From: an uncultured Paracoccaceae bacterium
GTDB taxonomy: Bacteria > Pseudomonadota > Alphaproteobacteria > Rhodobacterales > Rhodobacteraceae
Length of the DNA stretch: 64,000 bases
Assembly (NCBI GenBank): GCA_947489325.1
Contig: CANLDA010000002.1
Coordinates: 248,001-312,000 of the forward strand
Reading direction: 5' to 3'
Made by a program: the position numbers and the translations under genes. Under the pieces are notes generated by a model, which saw nothing but the letters and a program-made list of their open reading frames with translations, had not been told where the DNA came from and searched no databases. Below are positions 44,853 through 53,186 of this stretch, in pieces (position 1 is the first letter of the stretch; every line of letters starts with the position of its first letter).

Positions 44853-45626
44853 ATGAGCCTCACGCAAAAAACAGCAATTGTGACTGGGTCCACATCGGGA
44901 ATCGGTCTGGGTGTGGTGCGGGAATTAGCACGAGCAGGCGCGAATGTTGTGCTGAATTCATTTACCAACAGCGATGAAGATCACGCGCTGGCCGAAGGTA
45001 TTTCGGCAGAGTTTGGCGTGACGGCTCGGTATATTCAGGCGGATATGTCCGATGGTGCTGCGTGCCGAGGGCTGATCGCGCAAGCCGGGGCCTGTGATAT
45101 CCTTGTAAATAATGCAGGCATTCAACATGTGGCACCAATCGAAGAGTTTCCGGTGGACAAGTGGGACGCCATTATCGCGATCAATATGAACTCGACCTTT
45201 CACACCATGGCCGCGGCCTTGCCAATGATGCGGGCTGCGGGATGGGGGCGGGTGGTGAACATCGCCTCGGCCCATGGGCTGACGGCCTCGCCCTATAAGG
45301 CGGCCTATGTGGCGGCAAAACATGGGGTTGTGGGGATGACCAAAACCGTGGCCTTGGAAACAGCAGAAGAGGCCATCACCTGTAATGCGATTTGTCCCGG
45401 GTACGTGTTGACCCCATTGGTTGAGGCACAGATCCCCAACACGATGAAAGAATATAATTTGAGCCGTGAAGACGTGGTCAAAAATGTTCTGTTGCAACGC
45501 CAGCCATCCAAAGAGTTTGCCACGGTAGAGCAAATCGGGGGCACGACGGTGTTTTTGTGTTCAGATGCGGCAGATCAGATCACAGGAACAACGCTGAGCA
45601 TGGATGGTGGTTGGACCGCGCTGTGA
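44853..45626 (+). CDS. bdhA: 3-hydroxybutyrate dehydrogenase
   Basis: 257 residues, classical SDR: TGSTSGIGLGVVRELA nucleotide loop, NNAGIQHV, catalytic Ser in IASAHGL and YxxxK as YVAAKHG, PG motif CPGYVLTPLVEAQIP. The lid segment NTMKEYNLSREDVVKNVLLQRQPSKEFATVEQIGG is specific to D-3-hydroxybutyrate dehydrogenases. It interconverts 3-hydroxybutyrate and acetoacetate with NAD+, linked to PHB turnover. Monocistronic. Confidence 0.92.
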   Translation: MSLTQKTAIVTGSTSGIGLGVVRELARAGANVVLNSFTNSDEDHALAEGISAEFGVTARYIQADMSDGAACRGLIAQAGACDILVNNAGIQHVAPIEEFPVDKWDAIIAINMNSTFHTMAAALPMMRAAGWGRVVNIASAHGLTASPYKAAYVAAKHGVVGMTKTVALETAEEAITCNAICPGYVLTPLVEAQIPNTMKEYNLSREDVVKNVLLQRQPSKEFATVEQIGGTTVFLCSDAADQITGTTLSMDGGWTAL

Positions 45627-45639
45627 CGTAATCCAATAG

Positions 45640-45694
45640 AGCGCGCATATGCGCGCGCTTGATGTCTCGCACAAATGTCTTGCGAAATTTGTGC
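45640..45694. repeat. Two inverted repeats in the bdhA-ocd intergenic gap
   Basis: AGCGCGC/GCGCGCT (45640-45646 and 45653-45659) and GCACAAAT/ATTTGTGC (45669-45676 and 45687-45694) follow each other after bdhA. Neither has a T-run, but together they may end transcription from both sides of this convergent gap. The rest of the 284-base gap shows nothing recognisable. Confidence 0.45.
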
Positions 45695-45910
45695 TCGGGA
45701 TTGGTGGGATACTGAAAGAGTGTGATGTGCTCTGAGTCACCAAAGCAATAACACCAGAGCCCGCATCACCTGATCCTTGTCTGACAGGAAAACACCCCGC
45801 TCCCAAGAGAAATAGCGGTATCCACTGCGTGGAGCCTCCGCGATTTATCTTGGCACCGTGACGATTGCCTGTCTGCCTTTGCTCAGGCGACGAGGGCTCT
45901 GAAGCAATGG

Positions 45911-46960
45911 CTAGGTTGGGGTTGCGCGGGTGAGCATGCCAAAAAGGTCACGTGGATCGTCAGGATCTGCGAGCATGTCCAGATCATAGTAGAAATCGCT
46001 GCCTTTGATGTGATCGCGGATGTAGCGCAGGGCGGAAAAATCCTCAATCGCAAAGCCCACGCTGTCAAACAGGGTGATTTGTTTGGCGTCACGGCGGCCT
46101 TGTTTGGTGCCTGTGATGACTTCCCAAAGCTCTGTGACCGCGAAATCATCAGCCATCTGTTGGATTTCGCCTTCGATCCGAGTTTGCGGAGGGTATTCCA
46201 CAAAAACATCAGAGCGAGTGAGGATGCCCTTGGCGAGTTCGGTTTTACCGGGACAATCACCGCCGATGGCGTTGATATGCACACCTGAGCCAACCATATT
46301 GTCGCTGAGGATGGTGGCGTTTTGCTTGTCTGCCGTACAGGTGGTGAGGATTTGCGCGCCTTGTATGGCCTCTTCTGGAGAGGTGCAACGTGTCACTGTT
46401 AGGCCGGTATTGGCAAGGTTGCGTGCGCATTTTTCTGTGGCGGCTGTGTCGGTGTCATAGAGGCGTATGTGAGTTATCCCGCAGATCGCTTTCATTGCGA
46501 GGGATTGGAATTCGGATTGCGCGCCATTGCCAATCATGGCCATGGTTGTGGCCCCTTTGGGGGCAAGGAATTTCGCAGCCATGGCTGAGGTTGCCGCTGT
46601 ACGCAGGGCGGTCAGCATGGTCATTTCGGTCAAAAGCACAGGATAGCCTGTGTAGACATCTGCCAAAAGACCAAAGGCTGTAACCGTTTGAAGACCTTCA
46701 GATGTGTTTTTGGGATGGCCGTTCACGTACTTGAAACCATAGGCCTCTCCATCCGAGGTGGGCATAAGTTCGATCACCCCAACATCTGAATGCGAGGCCA
46801 CGCGCGGGGTTTTGTCAAACAACGGCCAGCGGCGAAAATCGGCTTCGATATAATCGGCGAGATCGCGCAACATCTGTTCCAGACCCGTATGGTGGATCAG
46901 GCGCATCATATTGTCGACGCTGACGAAAGGAACGAGGGCTTTTGAGGAAGGTTGGGTCAT
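45911..46960 (-). CDS. Ornithine cyclodeaminase
   Basis: 349 residues of the OCD/mu-crystallin family: KYVNGHPKNTSEGLQTVTAFGLL (substrate region), EMTMLTALRTAATSAMAAKFLA, and the Rossmann motif MIGNGAQSEFQSLAM. GGDCPGKTEL near 235 fits the catalytic Asp of ornithine cyclodeaminases. It converts ornithine to proline with loss of ammonia, using NAD+. It lies nine bases after the arginase stop; together they turn arginine into urea and proline. Confidence 0.94.
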   Translation of the reverse strand: MTQPSSKALVPFVSVDNMMRLIHHTGLEQMLRDLADYIEADFRRWPLFDKTPRVASHSDVGVIELMPTSDGEAYGFKYVNGHPKNTSEGLQTVTAFGLLADVYTGYPVLLTEMTMLTALRTAATSAMAAKFLAPKGATTMAMIGNGAQSEFQSLAMKAICGITHIRLYDTDTAATEKCARNLANTGLTVTRCTSPEEAIQGAQILTTCTADKQNATILSDNMVGSGVHINAIGGDCPGKTELAKGILTRSDVFVEYPPQTRIEGEIQQMADDFAVTELWEVITGTKQGRRDAKQITLFDSVGFAIEDFSALRYIRDHIKGSDFYYDLDMLADPDDPRDLFGMLTRATPT

Positions 46961-46969
46961 GTCAGGGCC

Positions 46970-47893
46970 TTAATAACGATGTGTGGGACGATCAAAAATA
47001 CGGCGGCCAAAGGCTGATGCTGCAAGATCAACCAAAAGCGATGCCGTGCGGCCGCGCTCGTCCAGAAACGGATTCAACTCGACCAGATCAAGCGACGTCA
47101 TCAGACCGCTGTCATGTAGCATTTCCATGACAAGGTGGGCCTCTCGCACGGTGGTGCCGCCAGGAACGGTGGTGCCAACGGCTGGGGCAACGGAAGGATC
47201 AAGGAAGTCTACGTCCAAAGAGACATGCAGCATGCCATTGGCGGCAATGACTTTTTCAAGAAAGGCAGTCAGGGGACGTAAGATACCATGTTCGTCAATC
47301 TCGCGCATGTCATGGCGGTGAATTCGCGTGGCTTGCAGGGCGTCGCGTTCGGCTGCATCCACAGATCGCAGGCCGATGATGCAGATGTTTTCCTCGGGGA
47401 CGGGATGAGTGACGGCGGGAAAGCCTTCAAATCCGGGACGCCCAGCAAAATATCCCACGGGGGTTCCATGTAAATTGCCAGAGGAGGTGCTGTGCGGTGT
47501 GTGGAAATCGCTGTGTGCATCCAACCACAGAACGAATTGCGGGCGGTTGATGCTGGCGGCATATTCAGCGGCCCCATGAACAGACCCGGCAGACAGACTG
47601 TGATCGCCGCCAAGCAAGATTGGCACACCATCTGTCATTGCGCGTTGGGTTGCCTGGGATAAGGTACGCGTCCAACCGATGGTTTCTTCCCAAGCATAGA
47701 GTTGTTCGCCGGGTGCAGGGGTGTTGACAGGTTCTGGCGCAAGGTTGCCCATATCGGTTGTAGTGTGTCCCAACTCGTTCAAGCTTTCTGCAAGGCCTGC
47801 CGTGCGTAGAGCGTCCGGCCCCATCAGGCATCCGCGACGGCGTTTGCCGGAATCAACGGGCGCCCCAATAAGGATGCAATGTTTCTGTGTCAT
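46970..47893 (-). CDS. rocF: Arginase
   Basis: 307 residues with every Mn-ligand motif of the ureohydrolase family: GGDHSLSAG, DAHSDFHTP, and SLDVDFLDPSVAPAVGTTVPGG. It hydrolyses arginine to ornithine and urea. First gene of the arginase-ocd unit, divergent from an Lrp-family regulator across 112 bases. Confidence 0.95.
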   Translation of the reverse strand: MTQKHCILIGAPVDSGKRRRGCLMGPDALRTAGLAESLNELGHTTTDMGNLAPEPVNTPAPGEQLYAWEETIGWTRTLSQATQRAMTDGVPILLGGDHSLSAGSVHGAAEYAASINRPQFVLWLDAHSDFHTPHSTSSGNLHGTPVGYFAGRPGFEGFPAVTHPVPEENICIIGLRSVDAAERDALQATRIHRHDMREIDEHGILRPLTAFLEKVIAANGMLHVSLDVDFLDPSVAPAVGTTVPGGTTVREAHLVMEMLHDSGLMTSLDLVELNPFLDERGRTASLLVDLAASAFGRRIFDRPTHRY

Positions 47894-48005
47894 GGGTTTG
47901 TCCTGTGTCTTTTTTCCAGGATGTAGCCAAATTGGGTTGAATAACAGGGATCAAATTGCTCATAATGATAAGAGAATTACCAAAACGAAAGAATGATGTG
48001 TCGAA

Positions 48006-48431
48006 ATGGATGATGTGGATCGAAGGTTGATTTCAGCCCTGCGGCATGATGCACGGGCATCGTTGTCGGATTTGGCGCTGCTGTTGGGGGTGTCTCGCAC
48101 AACCGTTCGTGGACGCATTGAACGGTTGCGGGACCGGGGCGACATCGTCGGGTTTTCTGTCGTTATGAAGGAAGATGCGCGCCACGATCCTGTGCGTGCC
48201 TTGATGATGATTGGCATTGAGGGGCGCGGCACGGATCGGATTGTGCGTCAATTGTCAGGCCTGCCTGCCGTGCGCAGTGTGCACACCACCAATGGGCGCT
48301 GGGATTTGGTGGCGGAAATCGGCACGGAGACGCTTGAAGACCTAGATAAGGTTCTGGCCAATGTGCGCCGCTTTGACGGTGTGGCAACAAGCGAAACCAA
48401 CCTTCTGTTGGCCACACGCAAAATGGGATAA
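48006..48431 (+). CDS. Lrp/AsnC-family transcriptional regulator
   Basis: 141 residues: N-terminal winged helix (MDDVDRRLISALRHDARASLSDLALLLGVSRTTVRGRIERLRDRGDIVGF) and C-terminal RAM ligand-binding domain (ALMMIGIEGRGTDRIVRQLSGLPAVRSVHTTNGRWDLVAEIGTE). Divergent to arginase-ocd, which makes it the likely arginine- or ornithine-responsive activator of that pair, as in other alphaproteobacteria. The stop abuts the convergent dsbB stop. Confidence 0.92.
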   Translation: MDDVDRRLISALRHDARASLSDLALLLGVSRTTVRGRIERLRDRGDIVGFSVVMKEDARHDPVRALMMIGIEGRGTDRIVRQLSGLPAVRSVHTTNGRWDLVAEIGTETLEDLDKVLANVRRFDGVATSETNLLLATRKMG

Positions 48432-48893
48432 TCAGGCCTTACGAGTGGCCGCCCAAATCCACAGAGCAGCAAGAACCAACGAGCCAATGGCGTTCAGATT
48501 GGCCATTGTCAGACCCAGCATTTGCCATGGAATATCGTCGCAACGTACCAAGGGGGCGTTCATGATCTGATCCATCAATTCTTCGCCACTAAGACCGGAA
48601 ATTGAGGAAGAGGTGCAAGAGGTCGGGCCCTCCCACAGTTTGCGTTCCACACCTGAATGAAACACGCCAATACCGCCGGTTGTCAGCATTGCCATGGCCC
48701 CAAGCCAAGCTATGAAGCGCATTTTCAGAATCAGTGCAACAAACCCAATGACCACTGCTGCCATATGCGGATAGCGCTGCCAGTAACACATTTTGCATGG
48801 CGCATAGCCGAGGTATTCAAATCCCCAAGCCGACAAAATCATGCCAGCCGATGCCAGCGTCAGAAATCCAATCAAGCGTTGTGTCGAAGTCAT
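48432..48893 (-). CDS. dsbB: Disulfide bond formation protein DsbB
   Basis: 153 residues with four membrane helices. The first redox pair is APCKMCYWQRYPH (CxxC), and the second periplasmic Cys pair lies in GPTSCTSS and LVRCDD. These are the conserved disulfides that pass electrons from DsbA to quinone. The start overlaps the preceding stop by one base (TAATG). Confidence 0.9.
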   Translation of the reverse strand: MTSTQRLIGFLTLASAGMILSAWGFEYLGYAPCKMCYWQRYPHMAAVVIGFVALILKMRFIAWLGAMAMLTTGGIGVFHSGVERKLWEGPTSCTSSSISGLSGEELMDQIMNAPLVRCDDIPWQMLGLTMANLNAIGSLVLAALWIWAATRKA

Positions 48894-49471
48894 TACAAGT
48901 ATTTCACCGCTAAAAATCCGCCAAACAACAACACGATAAACAATGTGCTGACAAGGCCTAGGCGCTTATCAATAAATTCTTTCACGGGTTCGCCGAACTT
49001 CCACAACAAACCAGCCACAAAGAAAAATCGGATGGCACGTGCTAAAATAGATGTGGCTATGAATGTACCGATTGGCATTCCGGTCCAACCCGACATGATT
49101 GTGATAACCTTATAAGGAAACGGTGTAATGCCGGCGCCCATGACAGCCCAGAACCCAAAATCATTGAACCGGACGCTGAATTCCGCCATGGAGTCAGCCT
49201 TTCCAAGGCTGGCCAAAATAGGTTGCCCGATTTGTTCAAAGGCAAAGGCGCCAATGGCATACCCCAAAATACCACCAAGTACGGATGATACCAATGCAAC
49301 CGATGCAATCAGCCAAGCCCGCTTGGGGGCGGCAATGATCATGGGAATCATTAAAACATCGGGGGGGATAGGAAAGACAGAACTTTCGATAAAGCTGACC
49401 ATGGCCAGCACCCACAAAGCACGCGGATGATCCGCCATTGCCATGGTCCAATTATAAAGCGCGCGTAGCAT
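48893..49471 (-). CDS. DedA/YqaA family membrane protein
   Basis: 192 residues, VTT-domain (SNARE-associated Golgi) protein with YqaA features: SFIESSVFPIPPDVLMIPMI near the N-terminus and GAGITPFPYKVITIMSGWTGMPIGTFIATSILARAIRFF near 115-150. DedA proteins are lipid scramblase/flippase-like and support envelope homeostasis. Coupled to dsbB downstream. Confidence 0.9.
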   Translation of the reverse strand: MLRALYNWTMAMADHPRALWVLAMVSFIESSVFPIPPDVLMIPMIIAAPKRAWLIASVALVSSVLGGILGYAIGAFAFEQIGQPILASLGKADSMAEFSVRFNDFGFWAVMGAGITPFPYKVITIMSGWTGMPIGTFIATSILARAIRFFFVAGLLWKFGEPVKEFIDKRLGLVSTLFIVLLFGGFLAVKYL

Positions 49472-49586
49472 TCATCGTATCCTGTCAACACATTTGCAGG
49501 TGGAAGTGATGCTTTCATCTCTGATTGGCAAGTCTTTTATGCAAAATAGCATGGGGCAGAGTGAGGCCGTGTCGCGAGTGACATAC

Positions 49587-49620
49587 CAGAGTGGCCGCCT
49601 ATTGGCGGTGACACACTCTG
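49587..49620. repeat. Inverted repeat between dedA and tRNA-Leu
   Basis: CAGAGTG (49587-49593) and CACTCTG (49614-49620) enclose CCGCC-TATT-GGCGG, giving a compound hairpin of 12 pairs with a small internal loop. No T-run follows on either strand. It may be a processing structure downstream of tRNA-Leu or a palindromic element. Confidence 0.55.
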
Positions 49621-49635
49621 CATAAAAAATGGAGC

Positions 49636-49721
49636 TGGTACCCAAGGCCGGACTCGAACCGGCACACCCGTTAAGGCGGGGGATTTTGAATCCCCTGCGT
49701 CTACCATTCCGCCACTTGGGC
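49636..49721 (-). tRNA. tRNA-Leu (anticodon CAA)
   Basis: Read on the minus strand: acceptor GCCCAAG pairs with CTTGGGT, then ACCA. The anticodon loop TTCAAAA sits in GGGGA/TCCCC and gives CAA. A long variable arm (CGCCTTAACGGGTG) marks a class II tRNA, and the T arm is GCCGGTTCGAGTCCGGC. Length 86. Confidence 0.96.
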
Positions 49722-49858
49722 TCCATGAGGGTGATCTAACTAAGCTGCGCGGTGACGTCCAGAGGTAAAATGAAAGGAAATGAAATTGAGGTGAATTTTA
49801 TTTGTCAGGATACGGAATTCTTTACTGATGGTACAAAGAGAATGTTGAATTAAACGCC

Positions 49859-49895
49859 AAAAAAGCCAGCAAGCAATTAAGCTTACTGGCTTTTT
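49859..49895. terminator. Bidirectional intrinsic terminator after tRNA-Asn
   Basis: GCCAGCAAGC (49865-49874) pairs with GCTTACTGGC (49881-49890) except for one C/A position. It is flanked by six A on the left and five T on the right, so it can terminate minus-strand tRNA-Asn transcription and also plus-strand transcripts. Confidence 0.85.
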
Positions 49896-49896
49896 A

Positions 49897-49971
49897 TGGC
49901 TCCGGCGGTAGGGATCGAACCTACGACCAATTGATTAACAGTCAACTGCTCTACCGCTGAGCTACGCCGGA
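49897..49971 (-). tRNA. tRNA-Asn (anticodon GTT)
   Basis: On the minus strand TCCGGCG pairs with CGCCGGA followed by GCCA. The anticodon stem-loop TTGACTGTTAATCAA gives GTT, the D arm is GCTCAGCGGTAGAGC, and the T arm GTAGGTTCGATCCCTAC is standard. Length 75. The terminator at 49859-49895 follows directly. Confidence 0.97.
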
Positions 49972-50048
49972 ACATGTGGCGGTGTATAGCTTTGGAATTT
50001 TGACTCGGCAAGGGGGATGTTTGATTTTTTTTGCAAAACTGTGAGATT

Positions 50049-50963
50049 TTATTTTTTTGAGAAAAGTGCTTCTGCTTCAAGGGTTTGGCGTGGCTCTATC
50101 AGGCCGCGCCTTGTTAAATCGATCAGGTGGGCAAAGACATTGCGTGTTGCAGCGCCCATCAGGGATGCAGGTGTGTCATGATAAATCGCCTGTGCAATGT
50201 CAAAGGCCTGTGCAGGGCCGTTTTCCAAATGCGCTAGAACTGCAGATTCGCGTTTTAGGCGATGCGCAACCAGCCAATCCAGACGATCGTTGGCGGTCTC
50301 AACGGGCGCGCCATGGCCGGGAAAGAACATGTGCCACTGGCGTGTTTGCAGCAATCGGCATGAAGCCATGAAATCTGTCAAATCGCCATCCGGGGGTGAC
50401 ACCAACGAGCTGGCCCATCCCATGACATGATCGCCAGTAAAGCAGTGTTCTCCCCAAGCAAAACACAGATGGTTGCCAATGTGGCCCGGGGTGTGCAGGG
50501 CCTCTAGCTGCCATTCATCGCTGTGCACTTTTTCGCCATGATGCAAGGCATGGTCCGGGGTAAACGCGTGATCAATCCCTTCGCCGCCGCCTGCAAGGCC
50601 AGTTTCTGCAAGCTGTGTCATGATTTCACTGCGCCCGTCAACGGCTGTGCCAAAGGCAAAAATGCGCGCGCCGCTATACTGTGAAAGGTCTGCAGCCAAT
50701 GGGGAATGATCCATGTGCGCATGTGTCACCATGATGTGGCTGATGGTTCGCCCGTGATCTGTGGCCTCAAGAATCGTTTGTAAATGCGCATCATTTTTGG
50801 GGCCGGGATCAATGACAGCGACCTGTTCCTGCCCAAGAAGATAGGTATTTGTGCCCCAAAAGGTCATCGGCGAAGGATTTGGCGCTAGAATGCGGCGCAA
50901 TCCCGGTGCGATGATTTCAGCCACACCAACGGGTGGTGCACTTTCCGAGATTTGGCGGGTCAT
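50049..50963 (-). CDS. MBL-fold metallo-hydrolase (LACTB2/glyoxalase II-like)
   Basis: About 304 residues from ATG 50963 (MTRQISESAPPVGVAEI), which has AGAAGGAAAGCCCA upstream; the frame reaches 51005 but that would overlap the divergent kinase gene. Metal motifs: THAHMDHS (HxHxDH), HTPGHIGNH, TGDHVMGWASSLVSPPDGDL and FFPGHGAPV. The C-terminal winged-helix-like tail (MGAATRNVFAHLIDLTRRGLIE) is typical of LACTB2-type members, which include nucleases and thioesterases. Substrate not determinable. Confidence 0.88.
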   Translation of the reverse strand: MTRQISESAPPVGVAEIIAPGLRRILAPNPSPMTFWGTNTYLLGQEQVAVIDPGPKNDAHLQTILEATDHGRTISHIMVTHAHMDHSPLAADLSQYSGARIFAFGTAVDGRSEIMTQLAETGLAGGGEGIDHAFTPDHALHHGEKVHSDEWQLEALHTPGHIGNHLCFAWGEHCFTGDHVMGWASSLVSPPDGDLTDFMASCRLLQTRQWHMFFPGHGAPVETANDRLDWLVAHRLKRESAVLAHLENGPAQAFDIAQAIYHDTPASLMGAATRNVFAHLIDLTRRGLIEPRQTLEAEALFSKK

Positions 50964-51003
50964 TGGGCTTTCCTTCTGAGTTTGTCCAAGGCAATGTCTA
51001 ATC

Positions 51004-52323
51004 ATGTTATTTCAATGGCTCAAACGCTATATGCCCCGCAGTCTGTATGCTCGAGCAGCCCTTATTCTGGTTCTGCCGGTTGTCACATTGCAATTGGTGG
51101 TGTCGGTTGTCTTTATTCAACGTCATTTTGAAGGCGTGACGCGGTACATGACAAGCGCTGTGGCGTTGGAACTTGCATTGATTCTGGAAGAGGCAGAACA
51201 GGCCCCATCCCGCGACCAAATGGAGGAGCAGGTTGCGCGCCTTGCACAATCGCTTGAGATTGACCTAACACTTGCCCAATCCATGGATCACGCGCTTTTG
51301 CGCCGGTGGTATGATTTTTCTGGGACTGTAGTGAACCGCATTCTGACATCTAAATTGCCCCAAGTGGTGGCGATTCAGTTGCCGGACGACAATGTTGTGA
51401 ACCTGTGGGCCACAACCGAGAACGGGCCAGTTAAATTGAGCTTTGATCGAAGCCGTGTCTCAGCAAGTAACCCGCATCAATTGCTTGTAAATATGGTGGT
51501 TTTTGGTGTGATCATGACCGTGGTTGCGTTCATCTATCTTCGCAATCAGTTGCGCCCAGTGACACGCCTGGCCCATGCGGCCGAGGCTTTTGGGCGAGGT
51601 CGGCACGAAGACTATACCCCTGGTGGTGCAGTGGAGGTACGCGCTGCGGGTAATGCCTTTTTGGATATGCGGGCACGAATTGAGCGCCAGATCGAGCAAC
51701 GCACCATGATGCTCTCTGGGGTCAGCCATGACTTGCGCACGCCTCTGACACGACTAAAGCTGGGCTTGTCTTTTTTGTCTGACGAGGAACGCGCGCCGCT
51801 GGAACAGGACGTGGCGGACATGCAGCGCCTGTTGGATGAATTCCTAAGTTTTGCACGTGGTGCCCAAGAAGGTGAGATGGAAGAAGTTGATCCGCATGAA
51901 TTGGTGCAAGAGGTGGTTGAAAATTGTAAACGTGCGCAATTGCCTGTGACCTTAAGAGAGGCCGAAGGGCAGGGCGTTGCACATTTACGTCGAGTCAATG
52001 TGCAACGCGCCATCGAAAACCTGATCAATAATGCAGTGCGTTATGGAAGTCGCGCAGAGGTGTCTGTGCGTATCGGTGAAAAGTCGCTGCGCATTCGCAT
52101 AGAGGATGATGGCCCGGGAATTCCAGCAGAGGCGCGCGATGACGCGGTGAAACCTTTCGTGCGACTGGATCCGTCTCGCAATCAAGATAAGGGCAGCGGT
52201 GTCGGGCTGGGACTTGCAATTGCTGCAGATGTGGCGCGTGCACACGGGGGCGTTTTGCGTTTGGGGGAAAGCGACACCTTAGGTGGATTACAAGCTGATA
52301 TTGTTTTATCAGTAAGTAAATAG
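51004..52323 (+). CDS. EnvZ-like sensor histidine kinase
   Basis: 439 residues. Helix 1 at 17-38 (AALILVLPVVTLQLVVSVVFI), a periplasmic sensor domain, helix 2 at about 160-180 (LLVNMVVFGVIMTVVAFIYL), then HAMP. The H box is MLSGVSHDLRTPLTRLKLGL with His242, followed by N (NLINNAVRYG), G1 (EDDGPGIP) and G2 (GSGVGLGLAIA) ATPase boxes. The motif order matches the OmpR-partner EnvZ family. No response-regulator gene lies beside it in this window, so it is an orphan here. The 5' end nearly abuts the divergent MBL gene (40 bases between starts). Confidence 0.92.
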   Translation: MLFQWLKRYMPRSLYARAALILVLPVVTLQLVVSVVFIQRHFEGVTRYMTSAVALELALILEEAEQAPSRDQMEEQVARLAQSLEIDLTLAQSMDHALLRRWYDFSGTVVNRILTSKLPQVVAIQLPDDNVVNLWATTENGPVKLSFDRSRVSASNPHQLLVNMVVFGVIMTVVAFIYLRNQLRPVTRLAHAAEAFGRGRHEDYTPGGAVEVRAAGNAFLDMRARIERQIEQRTMMLSGVSHDLRTPLTRLKLGLSFLSDEERAPLEQDVADMQRLLDEFLSFARGAQEGEMEEVDPHELVQEVVENCKRAQLPVTLREAEGQGVAHLRRVNVQRAIENLINNAVRYGSRAEVSVRIGEKSLRIRIEDDGPGIPAEARDDAVKPFVRLDPSRNQDKGSGVGLGLAIAADVARAHGGVLRLGESDTLGGLQADIVLSVSK

Positions 52324-52440
52324 ACATTAATAACAATGTGATACGTCGTAAGCCTAGTGTAAATATGTGGTCGCCTTAAAGCGATGTCTCGTACACCAAA
52401 GGAATCAATTGACTTAAAGGCCGTGCTGCGATTTTCTGTT

Positions 52441-52613
52441 CGTGATGGTGTCGGATTCAAATGAATTCGAAAAGGGAATGAGGTAAGGCATCTGCCGAAT
52501 CCTCGACTGCCCCCGCAACTGTAGGCGGAGAGCGAAGCCGAAATTTTCCACTGGGTGCAAGCCTGGGAAGGACCGGCCAAGCATCGACCCGCAAGTCAGG
52601 AAACCTGCCATCA
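52441..52613 (+). ncRNA. Cobalamin riboswitch (AdoCbl/B12 element)
   Basis: The conserved parts occur in order: GGGAATGAGGT...GCATCTGCCGAATCCTCGACTGCCCCCGCAACTGTA (junction J6/3 and P3-P6 elements), a variable GGCGGAGAGCGAAGCCG segment, the B12 box CCACTGGGTGCAAGCCTGGGAAGG at about 52547-52570, and GACCCGCAAGTCAGGAAACCTGCCATCA closing P1. GATGG at 52444 pairs with CCATC near 52608. The controlled gene is DUF1636 via a leader with a small ORF. Confidence 0.93.
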
Positions 52614-52656
52614 TATTGTAACTGAAACCGGGCGGGGTGTCCTGGAGGAGCTTGAT

Positions 52657-52803
52657 ATGACACATGCCTGTCTTTGCATGAAAAATTCTGGTCCCCTTGA
52701 TCCCTCGCGGCATCGCGGAGGGCGATATGACCAATTCAAACCCCAAACAACAACAACGCATTTCCCTATGTACAATGTGTCGCCACAAAAACGAGGCGTG
52801 TAA
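52657..52803 (+). CDS. 48-codon upstream ORF between riboswitch and DUF1636
   Basis: ATG 52657 follows GGAGGAG by six bases, the strongest ribosome site in this leader. The product begins MTHACLCMKNSGPLDPSRHR and has no known match. It runs through the hairpin that hides the DUF1636 ribosome site and ends 77 bases inside that gene in another frame. Ribosomes on it would open the hairpin, so it may be a regulatory leader peptide rather than a functional protein. Confidence 0.45.
   Translation: MTHACLCMKNSGPLDPSRHRGGRYDQFKPQTTTTHFPMYNVSPQKRGV
52702..52722 (+). promoter_or_regulatory. Hairpin masking the DUF1636 ribosome-binding site
   Basis: CCCTCGCG (52702-52709) pairs with CGC and GAGGG (52714-52722, one bulged G) around a GCAT loop. 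The 3' arm contains the GGAGGG Shine-Dalgarno sequence of DUF1636 (ATG 52727). It looks like a translational expression platform downstream of the riboswitch. Confidence 0.55.
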
Positions 52804-53119
52804 GGCAGGCTATCAGCTGCTTGAGCGCTTGAATTTGGCTCTGACGTCGGCAGGAGATGTCATTACCGACGATTTTGAAATCACCGGTACAGCCACGCTT
52901 GATGGCTGCAATCAGGGCTGCACGGTGGCGTGGCTTGGCAGCCTTCAAGGGTGTTATCTTTTTGGTGATATAGATGCGGGAGAAGATGTCACGGAACTTA
53001 TGCATTACCTAACAAAGTCATGTGATAATAATGGATTACAAGTTAAAGCTGCATCTCATTTAACCAAGATACCAGCGGCAATGATCGTCACACAGCCCTT
53101 GGGCCAAACCTTGCATTGA
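52727..53119 (+). CDS. DUF1636 family predicted metal-binding protein
   Basis: 130 residues from ATG 52727 (MTNSNPKQQQRISLCTMCRHK), whose GGAGGG site lies five bases upstream. DUF1636 proteins have a ferredoxin-like fold with a CxxC (CTMC) plus later Cys residues (GCNQGC, GCYLFGDID). They sit in cobalamin gene clusters under B12 riboswitches in alphaproteobacteria and are thought to deal with cobalt or metal delivery. Here no cobW or cobN follows; the next gene is unrelated. Confidence 0.85.
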   Translation: MTNSNPKQQQRISLCTMCRHKNEACKAGYQLLERLNLALTSAGDVITDDFEITGTATLDGCNQGCTVAWLGSLQGCYLFGDIDAGEDVTELMHYLTKSCDNNGLQVKAASHLTKIPAAMIVTQPLGQTLH

Positions 53120-53186
53120 TCTATCCTAAATTGTGTATGTCGTACTGCCTTTTTGACAGGAAGCCAGTACAACAAAAGCGATAACG

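Noticed and set aside
49472-49726. 84-codon minus ORF over tRNA-Leu
   Set aside because: The first part is simply the translated tRNA-Leu sequence; no ribosome site.
49883-50080. 65-codon minus ORF over tRNA-Asn
   Set aside because: The RRSSAVEQLTVNQLVVGSIP stretch is translated tRNA-Asn, a known artefact.
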